Origin: Cognatishimia sp. WU-CL00825
Lineage (GTDB): Bacteria; Pseudomonadota; Alphaproteobacteria; Rhodobacterales; Rhodobacteraceae
Assembly (NCBI RefSeq): GCF_040364665.1
Contig: NZ_BAABWX010000009.1
Coordinates: 1-64,000 of the forward strand
DNA: 64,000 nt
Reading direction: 5' to 3'
The notes under the pieces were generated by a model, which had not been told where the DNA came from, searched no databases, and worked only from the letters and a program-made list of their open reading frames with translations. The translations under genes and the position numbers were made by a program. Positions 45,264-54,475 of the stretch are shown piece after piece. Each line of letters begins with the position of its first letter. Positions within the stretch are counted from its first letter, which is position 1.

Positions 45264-45571
45264 TTTTTTGTTCCCCGTCATGTCAAAACGGTGACACAGA
45301 GAATTCCGAGCGCAACCAATTGCCCGGTTTTTGAGACAAATTTGCGTGAAATATTTGGAAATAATAAAGGTCAATGGCGAAACTTTCCGAAACCTGCCTA
45401 AAAAATAGGCAGATAATCGAGTTTTCTGCGATGCAGCGTGCCGAGTCGCAAAACCAAGGCCAGCCTAAAATTGAAATTGATTCCCCCGTGCTGCTTTCAG
45501 GTCACATATACAGAGGGTTTTTTTGGCCTCGCAAAGAGGCTAGACAAAAGGACCCATGCAAGGATTGCTTT
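45264..45571. other. Divergent intergenic region between the ATP-grasp cluster and asnC-like gene
   Basis: About 310 bases with no supported gene. An in-frame extension of the AsnC gene back to 45374 has no ribosome site and non-family residues, so it is treated as leader. A small stem GCCTC-GCAAA-GAGGC lies near 45525-45540. Confidence 0.5.
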
Positions 45572-46003
45572 GTGAAAGACAGTTTAGATCGAAAAATCAT
45601 CGCCGTTTTGCAAGCCAATGCACGGCAATCTACTTCAAAAATCGCAGAGACATTGGGGGTTGCGCGCACCACCGTGCACGAGCGCATCGCGCGGATGGAG
45701 GACCGGGGCGAGATCACCGGTTATACGGTTGTGCTTGGGCACCCGAATGATGCGCCAATGGTGCAGGTGATTGTCTCTCTGTCGGTGCAACAACCGGAAA
45801 CCAAACGCATTATCACCCGATTGAAATCTTATCCCGAGATTAAGCTTTGCCTGTCGGTCAATGGTGAATTTGACCTGCTGTTGTCCGCCGAGGCACCGCG
45901 CATCGAAGATTTGGACATTATGGTGGATGAAATCGGGGCCATTCCCGGTGTCAACCGCACCAAAACATCCGTTGTCTTTGGACGTCGGATCGATCGCACC
46001 TAA
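45572..46003 (+). CDS. Lrp/AsnC-family transcriptional regulator
   Basis: A 143-residue Lrp-type regulator starting at GTG with AAGGA upstream. HTH: LDRKIIAVLQANARQSTSKIAETLGVARTTVHERIARMEDRGEITGYTVVLG; RAM domain: VQVIVSLSVQQPETKRIITRLKSYPEIKLCLSVNGEFDLLLSAEA. It lies just upstream of the lysine-dehydrogenase-like gene and is divergent from the Anbu cluster, so it could regulate either. TGACGAA repeats directly after its stop are a likely operator for the next gene. Confidence 0.88.
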   Translation: MKDSLDRKIIAVLQANARQSTSKIAETLGVARTTVHERIARMEDRGEITGYTVVLGHPNDAPMVQVIVSLSVQQPETKRIITRLKSYPEIKLCLSVNGEFDLLLSAEAPRIEDLDIMVDEIGAIPGVNRTKTSVVFGRRIDRT

Positions 46004-46004
46004 C

Positions 46005-46058
46005 AAAGTGACGAAAACCTCATCAATATGACGAAATTACCAGTCAATTCGTCACTTT
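46005..46058. promoter_or_regulatory. Inverted and direct TGACGAA repeats, candidate Lrp-type operator
   Basis: AAAGTGACGAA (46005-46015) and TTCGTCACTTT (46048-46058) are perfect inverted copies, and a third TGACGAA lies between them at 46029-46035. Centres are about 20-22 bases apart, two helical turns, which suits wrapping by an Lrp octamer. The array is 60 bases upstream of the dehydrogenase ATG. Confidence 0.65.
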
Positions 46059-46117
46059 GCTCTCTTTCAGATGAACAGCTGCCTCTGCATTCTTGTTAAA
46101 AAACAATGGAGTGCATT

Positions 46118-47224
46118 ATGCAGTGGAACATTTGCATTATTGGTGCGGGCAAAATCGGTCAGATGATCGCGAGCCTCTTGCGGCAATCGCCAAATTATTC
46201 GGTCACCATCGCGGATCATGATCTAGGCGCCCTTGGCAAAATGCGCGCCAAAGGCTTGGCAACCGCGCAAATCGATGCGGATGATAAAACGGCGCTGACC
46301 AAAACGCTGACCGGGTTTAACGCGGTGATTTCCGCCGCCCCGTTCTTTCTGACACCAAAAATTGCCGCTGCGGCCAAAGCGGCGGGCGCGCATTATTTTG
46401 ATCTGACAGAAGATGTGGCTGCGACGAATGTGGTGCGGGATCTGGCGACCAACAGCAAAACGGCCTTTATGCCGCAATGTGGCCTGGCACCTGGGTTTGT
46501 TGGCATTGCGGGCGCTGCATTGGCCGATAAGTTTGACAGTTTGGACAGTCTGCATATGCGCGTGGGCGCCTTGCCGCTGTTTCCCACCAATGCGCTGAAA
46601 TACAACCTAACTTGGTCCACTGATGGGTTGATCAACGAGTATTGTAATCCGTGTGACGCAATTGTCGGGGGAAAATTGACCCAAACGGCGCCCTTGGAAG
46701 ATTACGAGATTCTGGGGCACGACGGGGTGGAATATGAATGCTTTAACACATCCGGCGGGTTGGGCACTTTGCCCGAAACGCTGGAAGGCAAGGCCCAAGC
46801 GGTGTCGTATCGGTCGATCCGCTATCCTGGCCATCGTGATATCTTAAAGCTTTTGCTGCATGATCTGGGCCTGGAACGGCGCCGGGATCTGCTGAAGGAA
46901 ATCTTTGAATCCGCCCTGCCCCGCACCGATCAGGATGTGGTGCTGGTCTATTGCACGGCCAAAGGCATGAAAGACGGCAGTCTGCGCGAAGAAAGTTACA
47001 TCAACAAATCGTTTTCGCGCGAAATCGATGGTCGGATCTGGAGCGCGATCCAGGTCACCACCGCTGCGGGAGTTTTGGGTGTGGTTGACCTGATGCGGCA
47101 AGGGAAATTGCCAACCGCGGGGTTTGTGCGCCAAGAGCAGGTGGATCTAGAGGCGTTCTTGAACACCGAATTTGGCCGCCTGTATCAAGACGGCAATGTC
47201 AGGGCCCATCATCAGGCAGCTTGA
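46118..47224 (+). CDS. L-lysine 6-dehydrogenase-like protein (saccharopine dehydrogenase family)
   Basis: A 368-residue oxidoreductase. The N-terminal Rossmann motif is [51 protein letters not shown] and [24 protein letters not shown] are typical of bacterial lysine 6-dehydrogenases, which form allysine from lysine with NAD. A saccharopine-type role or another amino acid substrate remains possible. The ATG at 46118 follows GGAG; one 12 bases upstream is less well placed. The Lrp/AsnC neighbour fits amino-acid control. Confidence 0.72.
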   Translation: MQWNICIIGAGKIGQMIASLLRQSPNYSVTIADHDLGALGKMRAKGLATAQIDADDKTALTKTLTGFNAVISAAPFFLTPKIAAAAKAAGAHYFDLTEDVAATNVVRDLATNSKTAFMPQCGLAPGFVGIAGAALADKFDSLDSLHMRVGALPLFPTNALKYNLTWSTDGLINEYCNPCDAIVGGKLTQTAPLEDYEILGHDGVEYECFNTSGGLGTLPETLEGKAQAVSYRSIRYPGHRDILKLLLHDLGLERRRDLLKEIFESALPRTDQDVVLVYCTAKGMKDGSLREESYINKSFSREIDGRIWSAIQVTTAAGVLGVVDLMRQGKLPTAGFVRQEQVDLEAFLNTEFGRLYQDGNVRAHHQAA

Positions 47225-47349
47225 AATAGGCAAAAAAAGCAGGCGCGAGCTGTTTGACATTCAGCGCGCCTCAAGCAACTCTGATGTCATAAAACTGTTA
47301 CAAGCTATTCCGGCGCATCAGGGATTTGGAGGATGACGCCGGAATTTCT

Positions 47350-47378
47350 AGGGTCGCACAGACATGTGCGGCCCTTTC
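47350..47378 (+). terminator. Terminator after the lysine-dehydrogenase-like gene
   Basis: Stem AGGGTCGCAC / GTGCGGCCCT with one mismatch and loop AGACAT (47350-47375), followed by TTCTCGTTCT. It is 125 bases beyond the stop. Confidence 0.65.
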
Positions 47379-47581
47379 TCGTTCTAATTTCGCGTGTTTT
47401 TTAAGCAACTTAGCAGGCAGATTAACTCTCAAACTGAAACTTATCCAAACGATAAAATTTCACTAAAATCATACGAATCACGGCGAAAGCTTTGATTCTT
47501 TTGAAAGATTTTCTAGCGGGGCTTTGGACGCTAACAATGCGGCGAGGCCCGCGAGGGACGACCAAATTTTGTACATCAAAC

Positions 47582-47608
47582 AAAAAACGGGCCATCTGGC
47601 CCGATTTT
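47582..47608 (-). terminator. Terminator after glpD
   Basis: Stem CGGGCC / GGCCCG with 4-nt loop (47588-47603). On the minus strand it is followed by TTTTTTG, 27 bases past the glpD stop; on the plus strand by ATTTTTA, so it may act both ways. Confidence 0.85.
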
Positions 47609-47630
47609 TAAGATTTATTTTTACCCAACT

Positions 47631-49208
47631 TTAAGCCGCCTGAGCCTTGCCATCAACATAGCTGGCAATCGCAGATTTTTGCGCGTCATTGAGGCGCAGA
47701 CCAAGTTTGGTGCGTCGCCATAGAAAATCATCGGCATCGCGCACCCATTCGTTTTGCATGGCCCAATTCAGTTCGGCCTCGGTGATGCCCGCGCCAAAGG
47801 ATTGCCCCAGATCCTCTGCGGATGTGGCCGCACCCAGAACCGCAAATGTATCTGTGCCATAGATGCGCACCAAACGCTGCGCCTGCCCCGGTTCTAGAAA
47901 GCCGTATTTGGCTGCGACCCGCGCGATCAGATCCGCGACGCCCTCGACCGGGAAGTCCCCGCCTGGCATCGGCACGCCTGCGGTCCATTTTCCGGGCAGG
48001 TTGGGGAAGAATTTGGCGATTTCGTCCAGCGCGCTTTCCGCAAGCCGGCGATAGGTGGTGATTTTGCCGCCAAACACATTCAAGATTGGTGCGCCGCCAT
48101 CGGTATTGACCCGCAGCACATAATCGCGCGTGGCCGCCGTGGCGCTGGAGGCACCGTCATTGTACAGCGGGCGCACGCCGGAATAGGTCCAAACCACATC
48201 GTCTTGGCTGAGTTGCTGGTTGAAATAGCCATTGGCGAATTTCAGCAGGTAATCACGCTCATCATCCGTGCACACCGGTTTGACATTGGCATCCGTGTGA
48301 TCGGCATCGGTTGTGCCGATCAGGGTGTAATCTTGTTCATAGGGGATCGAAAAAATAATGCGCCCGTCTTCGCCCTGGAAGAAATAGCATTTGTCATGGT
48401 CATACAGTCGTTTGGTCACAATATGGCTGCCACGCACCAAACGCACGCCCTCTTGCGAGTTGATGCCTGCCACGCCGCTGATCACATCCATCACCCAGGG
48501 ACCGCCCGCGTTAATCAACATGCGCGCCTTGAATTCTTTGACTGCCCCTGTTTCGGTGTCAGCGGTCTGGATTACCCACAGGTCGCCCTCGCGCCGCGCC
48601 TGGGTCACTTTGGTGCGCGTCATGATTTTCGCGCCACGGCTTTCGGCATCGCGGGCGTTCAAAACCACCAAACGGCTGTCTTGCACCCAACAATCTGAAT
48701 ATTCATAGGCCTTGGCAAAACGATCATCTATTGGCGCGCCTTCGGGACCAGAAGATAGATCAACGGTAGAGGTGCCCGGCAGAATTTTGCGCCCGCCGAG
48801 GTGGTCATACATAAACAGCCCCAAGCGGATCAGCCATGCGGGGCGTCGGCCCTTCATCCAGGGCATAAACAGGGTCAAAAGCTTGGAAGTCGGCGTTTCA
48901 GCGTCAAACCGCATGTCTTTGTGATAGGGCAGCACAAAGCGCATGGGCCAACTGATGTGGGGCATGGCGCGCAGCAGGGTTTCGCGTTCGACCAAGGCTT
49001 CGCGCACCAGACGGAATTCAAAGAATTCCAGATATCGAAGACCACCATGGAACAGTTTGGTGCTGGCCGAGGATGTGGCAGACGCCAGATCGTTCATTTC
49101 CGCCAAAGCCACGGTCAGGCCGCGGCCTGCCGCGTCGCGGGCGATGCCGCAGCCATTGATGCCGCCGCCGATGACAAAGAGATCAAGAGTGTCGGAGGTG
49201 TCAGACAT
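47631..49208 (-). CDS. glpD: Glycerol-3-phosphate dehydrogenase, FAD-dependent
   Basis: A 525-residue membrane-associated flavoenzyme that oxidises sn-glycerol 3-phosphate to DHAP with electrons to quinone. FAD motif LFVIGGGINGCGIARDAAGRGLTVALAE is followed by LASATSSASTKLFHGGLRYLE. Later landmarks: LINAGGPWVMDV, YTLIGTTDADH and VFGGKITTYRRLAESALDE, then the C-terminal GlpD helical domain. The start at 49208 overlaps glpR by eight bases; a longer frame to 49523 lies inside glpR. No glpF, glpK or glycerol-phosphate transporter is in the window. Confidence 0.93.
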   Translation of the reverse strand: MSDTSDTLDLFVIGGGINGCGIARDAAGRGLTVALAEMNDLASATSSASTKLFHGGLRYLEFFEFRLVREALVERETLLRAMPHISWPMRFVLPYHKDMRFDAETPTSKLLTLFMPWMKGRRPAWLIRLGLFMYDHLGGRKILPGTSTVDLSSGPEGAPIDDRFAKAYEYSDCWVQDSRLVVLNARDAESRGAKIMTRTKVTQARREGDLWVIQTADTETGAVKEFKARMLINAGGPWVMDVISGVAGINSQEGVRLVRGSHIVTKRLYDHDKCYFFQGEDGRIIFSIPYEQDYTLIGTTDADHTDANVKPVCTDDERDYLLKFANGYFNQQLSQDDVVWTYSGVRPLYNDGASSATAATRDYVLRVNTDGGAPILNVFGGKITTYRRLAESALDEIAKFFPNLPGKWTAGVPMPGGDFPVEGVADLIARVAAKYGFLEPGQAQRLVRIYGTDTFAVLGAATSAEDLGQSFGAGITEAELNWAMQNEWVRDADDFLWRRTKLGLRLNDAQKSAIASYVDGKAQAA

Positions 49209-49977
49209 TGTTGTCTTCCAAATTGATAAGTTTCGTTCCACCCGCCTGCGCCGCTTGGACAAAGGGCAGCGGCGGGCGTTTGTCGGTGATGACATAGTCA
49301 AGGTCAGCCACATCACAGATGCGCACTGGCGCATTGCGATCAAACTTGCTGACATCCGCCACCAGAATTTTTGTACGGGCATTGCGCAGAATGGCGCGAG
49401 CCACAGCAACTTCGCGTTCGTCAAAATCCAGCACAGCACCGTCTTCGTCCAAAGACGAGGTGCCGATGATCGCGAAATCTGCTTTGTAGCGTTGAATGAA
49501 TTCCACCGCTTCAGCGCCCACAACCGCCCCGTCGCTTTGACGCACAGAGCCGCCCGCTATCACCAAAGAGTTCAAACGCGCGCCGCGCAGAATGTGAATA
49601 ACGTTGATATTATTGGTGATCACCCGCAGGTCTTCGTGGGTGGCCAGCGCCGCAGCCACCAGTTCCGTAGTGGTGCCGATGTTGAGTAAAATCGAGCTGC
49701 CATTGGGGATAAGGCTGGCGGTGCGCTTGGCAATGGATTCTTTTTCAGCAGATTGGCGGAGGCGGCGTTCTTCGTACCCAAAGGAGGAAGCTGATACGAG
49801 ATTGCGCGCGCCCCCATGCGTGCGCGTGGCCAAGCCCCGCTCGCATAGTTCTGTCAAATCGCGTCGCACGGTTTGCGTGGTCACAGCAAAGCGCACCGCG
49901 AGGTCGTCGACTTCGACGCGCCCTTGATCACGCAAAAGGCCCAAAATATCTTCTTGGCGTTGATTTAACGGCATCAC
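49201..49977 (-). CDS. glpR: DeoR-family regulator of glycerol-3-phosphate metabolism
   Basis: A 258-residue DeoR repressor. HTH: RQEDILGLLRDQGRVEVDDLAVRFAVTTQTVRRDLTELCERGLATRTHGGARNL, with the family VRRD motif. The sugar-phosphate domain has ILLNIGTTTELVAAAL and ILVADVSKFDRNAPVRI. Its stop overlaps glpD, so both are on one transcript and it probably autoregulates; glycerol 3-phosphate is the expected inducer by analogy with GlpR. Confidence 0.88.
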   Translation of the reverse strand: MMPLNQRQEDILGLLRDQGRVEVDDLAVRFAVTTQTVRRDLTELCERGLATRTHGGARNLVSASSFGYEERRLRQSAEKESIAKRTASLIPNGSSILLNIGTTTELVAAALATHEDLRVITNNINVIHILRGARLNSLVIAGGSVRQSDGAVVGAEAVEFIQRYKADFAIIGTSSLDEDGAVLDFDEREVAVARAILRNARTKILVADVSKFDRNAPVRICDVADLDYVITDKRPPLPFVQAAQAGGTKLINLEDNNV

Positions 49978-50255
49978 GACATTCCATTATTTTCGATTTG
50001 CGCTCAAAATAGCGCGAATGAACATTTCATGTCCAGTAAAATATGGAAATATCCCGATTCTCGGGCCATTTCGGCAACACATATGTTCAAACGAGTTCGC
50101 ATATTGCCCAAGCTTACCCAAAAGAGGCAGATCGGAAACCTTGGTGCCCCCCTGCCCCACAGATTGGCCGAAACGACGGCTTATTCGTCGCTTTCGAGTG
50201 GGCATCGATATGGCGGCTGGGTAGATTGGCAAAAAGAACCGGACGCGCAAAGCCT
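49978..50255. promoter_or_regulatory. Divergent glpR-tup intergenic region with a long hairpin
   Basis: About 280 bases. A stem of 10 bp with one bulged C (CGAAACGACG, 50169-50178, pairing with CGTCG-C-TTTCG, 50186-50196) and loop GCTTATT lies about 60 bases before the tupB-like ATG. It is not followed by a U-tract, so it is a candidate leader structure or protein-binding site rather than a terminator. An in-frame extension of the permease gene through this region is rejected. Confidence 0.45.
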
Positions 50256-50960
50256 ATGAACGAGTTGCTCGAAGGTCTGCTGGCTGCCATGCGATTGATC
50301 GTGTCGTTGGATGCTGACCTGATCGAAATATCCCTGCGGTCGCTTTATGTGACCACCAGCGCGGTGGTGATCGCGGCTCTCATCGGTTTGCCGATTGGCT
50401 GCTGGTTGGCGGTTAGACGTTTCCGCTTTCGCCGCGCTGTTATTGCCCTATTAAACGCCCTGATGGGACTGCCGCCGGTTGTGGTTGGCCTTATTGTCTA
50501 TCTGTTGCTGTCGCGCTCTGGTCCATTTGGGGTGTTTGGTTTGTTGTTTACGCCCTGGGCGATGATCATTGCCCAAGTTGTGATTATCACGCCGCTGATT
50601 GCCTCGATCGCTCATCAGGCCATTCGGGATTTGTGGGCAGAATATCATGATTTGCTTATTTCATTGAACACCACACGCAGCCAGCGCATGCGTACCCTTT
50701 TGTGGGACGGCCGCCGCGCGCTGTTGACCGCGGCTTTGGCAGGCTTTGGGCGTGGCATCGGCGAGGTGGGGGCAATCATGATTGTAGGCGGCAATATCGA
50801 CCATGTGACCCGCGTCTTAACCACCGCCATTGCTCTGGAAACCGGTAAAGGCGACTTTGCGCTGGCGCTGGGGCTGGGGTTTGTTCTGATCTTTCTGGCC
50901 ATCGCCATCAACCTGCTGATTCACAGCCTGTCCAAAACCGAGGTAAGCGGCAGATGGTAG
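50256..50960 (+). CDS. tupB: Tungstate-type ABC transporter permease
   Basis: A 234-residue permease of the Tup/molybdate class with about five membrane helices. The coupling loop EYHDLLISLNTTRSQRMRTLLWDGRRALLTAALAGFGRGIGEVGAIMIVGGNID carries the EAA-like G-R-x-I-G-E-V-G-A signature of TupB and ModB proteins. The ATG at 50256 begins the family-typical first helix. It overlaps the ATPase gene by seven bases. Operon order is permease, ATPase, binding protein. Confidence 0.85.
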   Translation: MNELLEGLLAAMRLIVSLDADLIEISLRSLYVTTSAVVIAALIGLPIGCWLAVRRFRFRRAVIALLNALMGLPPVVVGLIVYLLLSRSGPFGVFGLLFTPWAMIIAQVVIITPLIASIAHQAIRDLWAEYHDLLISLNTTRSQRMRTLLWDGRRALLTAALAGFGRGIGEVGAIMIVGGNIDHVTRVLTTAIALETGKGDFALALGLGFVLIFLAIAINLLIHSLSKTEVSGRW

Positions 50961-51670
50961 AGACACTGTTTCCCCTGCTGGTGCGCGACATCGTTGTGCG
51001 CAAACGCAAGCAACGCCTGTTGGGGCCCTTGTCGCTGCAACTTGATGTCGGCGGCGTGACCATGGTTATGGGTCCCAATGGGGCCGGAAAATCGACCCTT
51101 CTAAAGGCGCTGCACGGGATGGAGCGGCTGTCTGACGGGCAGATGCAATGGAACATCGGCAAAACGGCGGCGCGCGCGCGTCAGGCCTTTGTGTTTCAGA
51201 CCCCAACCGTGATGCGACGCAGCACCCTGGACAATGTGGCCTATCCGTTGATTTTACAGGGCATCAAGCGAGCCAAAGCGCGGCAAGAGGCCATGCATTG
51301 GCTGACCCAGGTTGGTCTGGCGCAGGCGGCACAACGCCGGGCCAGCGTGTTATCTGGCGGCGAGCGGCAAAAAATGGCCTTGGCGCGGGCTTTGATCCGC
51401 AAGCCAGAGCTTCTGTTTCTGGACGAGCCCTGCGCCAACCTGGATGGGCGCGCGACCCGCGAAATTGAAGCGCTGTTGCGTCAGGCCAGCGCGGCCGGCA
51501 CGCGGTTGATCATGGCCACACATGACATTGGTCAGGCCCGCCGCCTTGCGGATGACGTCTTGTTTATTCACAAGGGCGCGCTCGTAGAGCACAGCCGTGC
51601 AACCACGTTTTTTGACACCCCAAAATCCCCGCAAGCCATGGCCTATTTGAACGGAGATATCATCGAATGA
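50954..51670 (+). CDS. tupC: Tungstate-type ABC transporter ATP-binding protein
   Basis: A 238-residue ATPase: Walker A GPNGAGKST, signature LSGGERQKMALARAL and Walker B LLFLDEPCANLD, followed by the switch histidine in LIMATHDIGQARRLADD. It lacks the C-terminal TOBE/MOP domain of ModC, consistent with a TupC assignment. It overlaps both neighbours by a few bases. Confidence 0.85.
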   Translation: MVETLFPLLVRDIVVRKRKQRLLGPLSLQLDVGGVTMVMGPNGAGKSTLLKALHGMERLSDGQMQWNIGKTAARARQAFVFQTPTVMRRSTLDNVAYPLILQGIKRAKARQEAMHWLTQVGLAQAAQRRASVLSGGERQKMALARALIRKPELLFLDEPCANLDGRATREIEALLRQASAAGTRLIMATHDIGQARRLADDVLFIHKGALVEHSRATTFFDTPKSPQAMAYLNGDIIE

Positions 51671-52473
51671 TTTTGCGCATTGCAACCTTGATTGTTGGCG
51701 TGGCCATCGGAGCCGGGGCCATGGCCCAAGAGGTAAAACTTGCGGTCACCACGTCGTTTCACAATTCAGGATTGTCAGAGGTCTTGTTGCCAGAGATCAA
51801 GCAGGATCTGGGGTTGGACGTGCATCTGTTGGTGGTCGGTACTGGACAGGCGATCCGTCTTGGCAAAGCTGGTGACGTCGACGCCATTTTAGTACATTCG
51901 CGCAGCGCCGAACAGGCCTTTGTGGAACAAGGGTTTGGCACCCATCGCACCGAAATAATGTATAATGATTTTGTGATTGTCGGGCCGGGCTCGGACCCGG
52001 CGCAGCTTCGGGATGCCAATACGGTTGTAGAGGCACTGCAAAAAATTCATTCTATAAACAGCGCTTTTGTGTCGCGTGGTGATGACAGCGGCACCCACAA
52101 GGCCGAACAGGCGCTTTGGCGGGCTGCCGGCATAGACCCGCAAGATTTGAGCACGCCCTGGTATCGCTCTGCGGGCGCTGGAATGGGGGCTGCTTTGAAT
52201 GTGGCCTCTGGCATGAACGCCTATATTCTGAGTGACCGGGCCAGCTGGTTGAACTTTGGCAACAAGGGCGACCTGACGTTGCTGTTCTCTGGCGATCCAG
52301 GTCTGTTCAATCAATATGCGTTTTTGCCGGTGAACCCTGCAAAACACCGCCACGTGGCCCAACGTGAGGTTGCCAAACTAGAGGCATGGCTGACCAGCCC
52401 GCGCGCCAAAACGCTGATCAACGGTTATCGGCTGCACGGCGAGGCTTTGTTCTTTTTTAACGCACAGCCATAA
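51667..52473 (+). CDS. tupA: Tungstate-binding periplasmic protein
   Basis: A 268-residue binding protein with a signal peptide ending at GAMA before QEVKL (about residue 20). The TupA pattern is clear: VTTSFHNSGLSEVLLPEI (TTTS-like oxyanion site), VGTGQAIRLGKAGDVDAILVHSR, EIMYNDFVIVGPGSDPA and SRGDDSGTHKAE. Molybdate is a possible alternative ligand. The start overlaps tupC by four bases. Confidence 0.9.
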   Translation: MILRIATLIVGVAIGAGAMAQEVKLAVTTSFHNSGLSEVLLPEIKQDLGLDVHLLVVGTGQAIRLGKAGDVDAILVHSRSAEQAFVEQGFGTHRTEIMYNDFVIVGPGSDPAQLRDANTVVEALQKIHSINSAFVSRGDDSGTHKAEQALWRAAGIDPQDLSTPWYRSAGAGMGAALNVASGMNAYILSDRASWLNFGNKGDLTLLFSGDPGLFNQYAFLPVNPAKHRHVAQREVAKLEAWLTSPRAKTLINGYRLHGEALFFFNAQP

Positions 52474-52556
52474 TAATTTCATCAATGCTTTGATCGTTGG
52501 AATTTGTTGTGGTTGATATCAGGCTAAGTTGAACGCACTTGCCTGAGGATAGCCAG

Positions 52557-52976
52557 ATGACAGCCCCCTCCCCTGCCCCCAAACTGGGCGCCATAGCAGT
52601 GGTGCTATACGAGGCTCGTTTTTTGCTGGTGCAACGCGGCAAAGATCCGGGGCGCGGGCTGTGGGGGTTTCCGGGCGGACATGTTGAGCTTGGCGAAACT
52701 GGATTGCAGGCCGCGATACGGGAATTGGCGGAAGAAACCGGCGTGGTTGCTACTGCGGATCGATATTTGACCAATGTGGATGTCATTGTGCATTTGGACG
52801 GCGCAGTTGCGTATCAATATCTTGTGGCAGCCGTCGCTTGTACTTATGTCAGCGGTGATCCGGTGGCGGCGGATGATGCAGCAGATGCACAATGGGTGCC
52901 GATCGCAGAAGTGCTTGCCGGAACCCGCGCGATGAACGACGATGTGATCCGCGTTGCAAAACTGATGCTTGCGTAA
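52557..52976 (+). CDS. NUDIX hydrolase
   Basis: A 139-residue Nudix protein. The Nudix box reads GGHVELGETGLQAAIRELAEETGV, containing the G-x5-E-x7-RE-x2-EE-x-G-V metal and pyrophosphate-binding pattern. It opens with KLGAIAVVLYEARFLLVQRGKDPGRGLWGFPGG, as in ADP-ribose or nucleotide pyrophosphatases. The start at 52557 follows GAGGATAG. It lies 83 bases after tupA, perhaps separately transcribed. The substrate is not predictable. Confidence 0.88.
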   Translation: MTAPSPAPKLGAIAVVLYEARFLLVQRGKDPGRGLWGFPGGHVELGETGLQAAIRELAEETGVVATADRYLTNVDVIVHLDGAVAYQYLVAAVACTYVSGDPVAADDAADAQWVPIAEVLAGTRAMNDDVIRVAKLMLA

Positions 52977-53107
52977 AACCAAGCTTGGCGGCTGGGTCAA
53001 CGCTGGGATTTGGGTATTTTTGTCAAGAACAAGGGCTAAGCCTTGCGCAATTTTCAGAATGTGGTAGCGCTAACAGGGAAATTCGGCTGTGTTTAGGGGA
53101 TAACAGC

Positions 53108-54355
53108 ATGCCAGAACTGCGTCAGATCGCAACGAATGTCTTCAAAGCGGCCGTCGACCGCGCGGATCCGGAACAGGCCGTACGGCGGGCGTTGACGACG
53201 CACCCCCTGCCCGACATGCAGGCTGGGCGCTGTTTTGTGCTTGCCATTGGCAAGGCCGCAGTGCCCATGATGCGCACAGCGCTTGATCAGATCCCCGAGG
53301 TGCATCGCGCCTTGGTGGTGACAAATCCCGAAAACCTGTGTGACCTCGATGGGGCCAAAGTTATGGCCGGATCGCACCCGGTACCAGATGAAGCCTCTGC
53401 TGAAGCGGGTCGGGCGGTTTTGAATTTGCTGGCGGAAACCAAATCGGGCGACCGTGTGGTGGCCTTGATCTCTGGTGGTGGCTCGGCGCTGATGGTGGCC
53501 CCTGCCCCGGGGTTGACCCTAGCTGACAAAGCCAAGGTAAATGCCCTTTTGCTGGCCAGCGGTCTGGAAATCAATGATATGAATTTGATCCGTCAGCAAT
53601 TGTCTGACAGCAAAGGCGGCGGGCTGCTGCGCCATGCGGCCCCGGCTGAGGTTTTTAGCTATTTGCTGAGCGACGTGATCGGTGATGATCTGCGGGCGAT
53701 TGCGTCTGGCCCCACTGTGGCTCCCATCGGCACGCGTGCCCAGGCTGTTGAAATGCTTAGATCTGTCAATCTGTGGGATGTGATCCCCGAAGTTGTGCGC
53801 AAACATTTGGCGACGGGCCAGGACACGGCCGAAAACCTTCCCGCGGCGCAGAACCACCTGATTGGGTCCAACCGTCACAGCTTGCAGGCGATGCTGGATG
53901 CGGTGCCCGAAGGATTTGACGCCCGCATTGTCAGCGATGCCCTTGTGGGGGACGTGCATGCAGCGGCCGAGGAAATTTTACAGGCCGCAGAGGCGACCCA
54001 AGGCCCGGTGGCTTTGATTTTTGGCGGCGAAACAACCGTACAGCTGAAAGGCAGCGGGCGCGGTGGCCGAAACCAAGAACTGGCGCTATTGGTTGCGCAA
54101 GGTGCCGCTGGACGATTGCCACCAAATTGGGTCTTCCTAAGTGGTGGCACCGATGGGCGCGATGGGCCAACTGATGCTGCCGGTGGTCTTGTTGATTCTG
54201 ACACGCTGGGTCGGATTTCAGCGGCAGGAGGTGACTTTGCGGCCCTGCTTGGCAACAATGACAGCTATGCGGCGCTTGACCTTGCTGGTGATCTTTTGGT
54301 GACCGGCGGCACTGGGACCAATGTTGCTGATGTACAGATCTTCTTAAGATCCTAG
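53108..54355 (+). CDS. Glycerate kinase, type 2 (MOFRL family)
   Basis: A 415-residue MOFRL/DUF4147 glycerate 2-kinase; it phosphorylates D-glycerate, linking tartrate, hydroxypyruvate or serine-cycle metabolism to glycolysis. Landmarks: FVLAIGKAAVPMM, GSHPVPDEAS, ALISGGGSALMVAPAPGLTL, LSDSKGGGLLRHAAPAEVFSYLLSDVIGDDLRAIASGPT and the C-terminal MOFRL segment GRNQELAL...LSGGTDGRDGPTDAAGG. AGGGGATA precedes the ATG at 53108; a longer frame from 52892 overlaps the Nudix gene and is rejected. Older annotations call such proteins TtuD or hydroxypyruvate reductase. Confidence 0.9.
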   Translation: MPELRQIATNVFKAAVDRADPEQAVRRALTTHPLPDMQAGRCFVLAIGKAAVPMMRTALDQIPEVHRALVVTNPENLCDLDGAKVMAGSHPVPDEASAEAGRAVLNLLAETKSGDRVVALISGGGSALMVAPAPGLTLADKAKVNALLLASGLEINDMNLIRQQLSDSKGGGLLRHAAPAEVFSYLLSDVIGDDLRAIASGPTVAPIGTRAQAVEMLRSVNLWDVIPEVVRKHLATGQDTAENLPAAQNHLIGSNRHSLQAMLDAVPEGFDARIVSDALVGDVHAAAEEILQAAEATQGPVALIFGGETTVQLKGSGRGGRNQELALLVAQGAAGRLPPNWVFLSGGTDGRDGPTDAAGGLVDSDTLGRISAAGGDFAALLGNNDSYAALDLAGDLLVTGGTGTNVADVQIFLRS

Positions 54356-54411
54356 TTACGCGGCTGTGCCTTATAAAATCGAAATACCCATTGTATCAGC
54401 CACTTGTTGTG

Positions 54412-54427
54412 GTTGACAGCTGTCAAC
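54412..54427. promoter_or_regulatory. 16-bp palindrome, candidate centromere (parS-like) site 1
   Basis: GTTGACAGCTGTCAAC, a perfect palindrome, occurs three times in the window: here, between repB and repC, and on the repC stop. Nothing else in the window carries it as far as I could see. repABC plasmids use such repeated palindromes as RepB-binding partition sites. It contains TTGACA on both strands, a consensus -35 element. Confidence 0.8.
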
Positions 54428-54475
54428 GATCGGGTTGGCAGATGCGTTGCGCCATCGTTGCAAGATAGGCAATTT

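Larger units (their letters stand above)
47225..47630. other. Convergent intergenic region with terminators
   Basis: About 400 gene-free bases between the lysine-dehydrogenase-like gene and glpD. It holds a terminator for each side; the roughly 200 bases between them are AT-rich and show no gene. Confidence 0.6.

Noticed and set aside
45374..45571. Longer AsnC-family protein starting at 45374
   Set aside because: The added residues are not family-like, and the GTG at 45572 has an AAGGA site right before the HTH domain.
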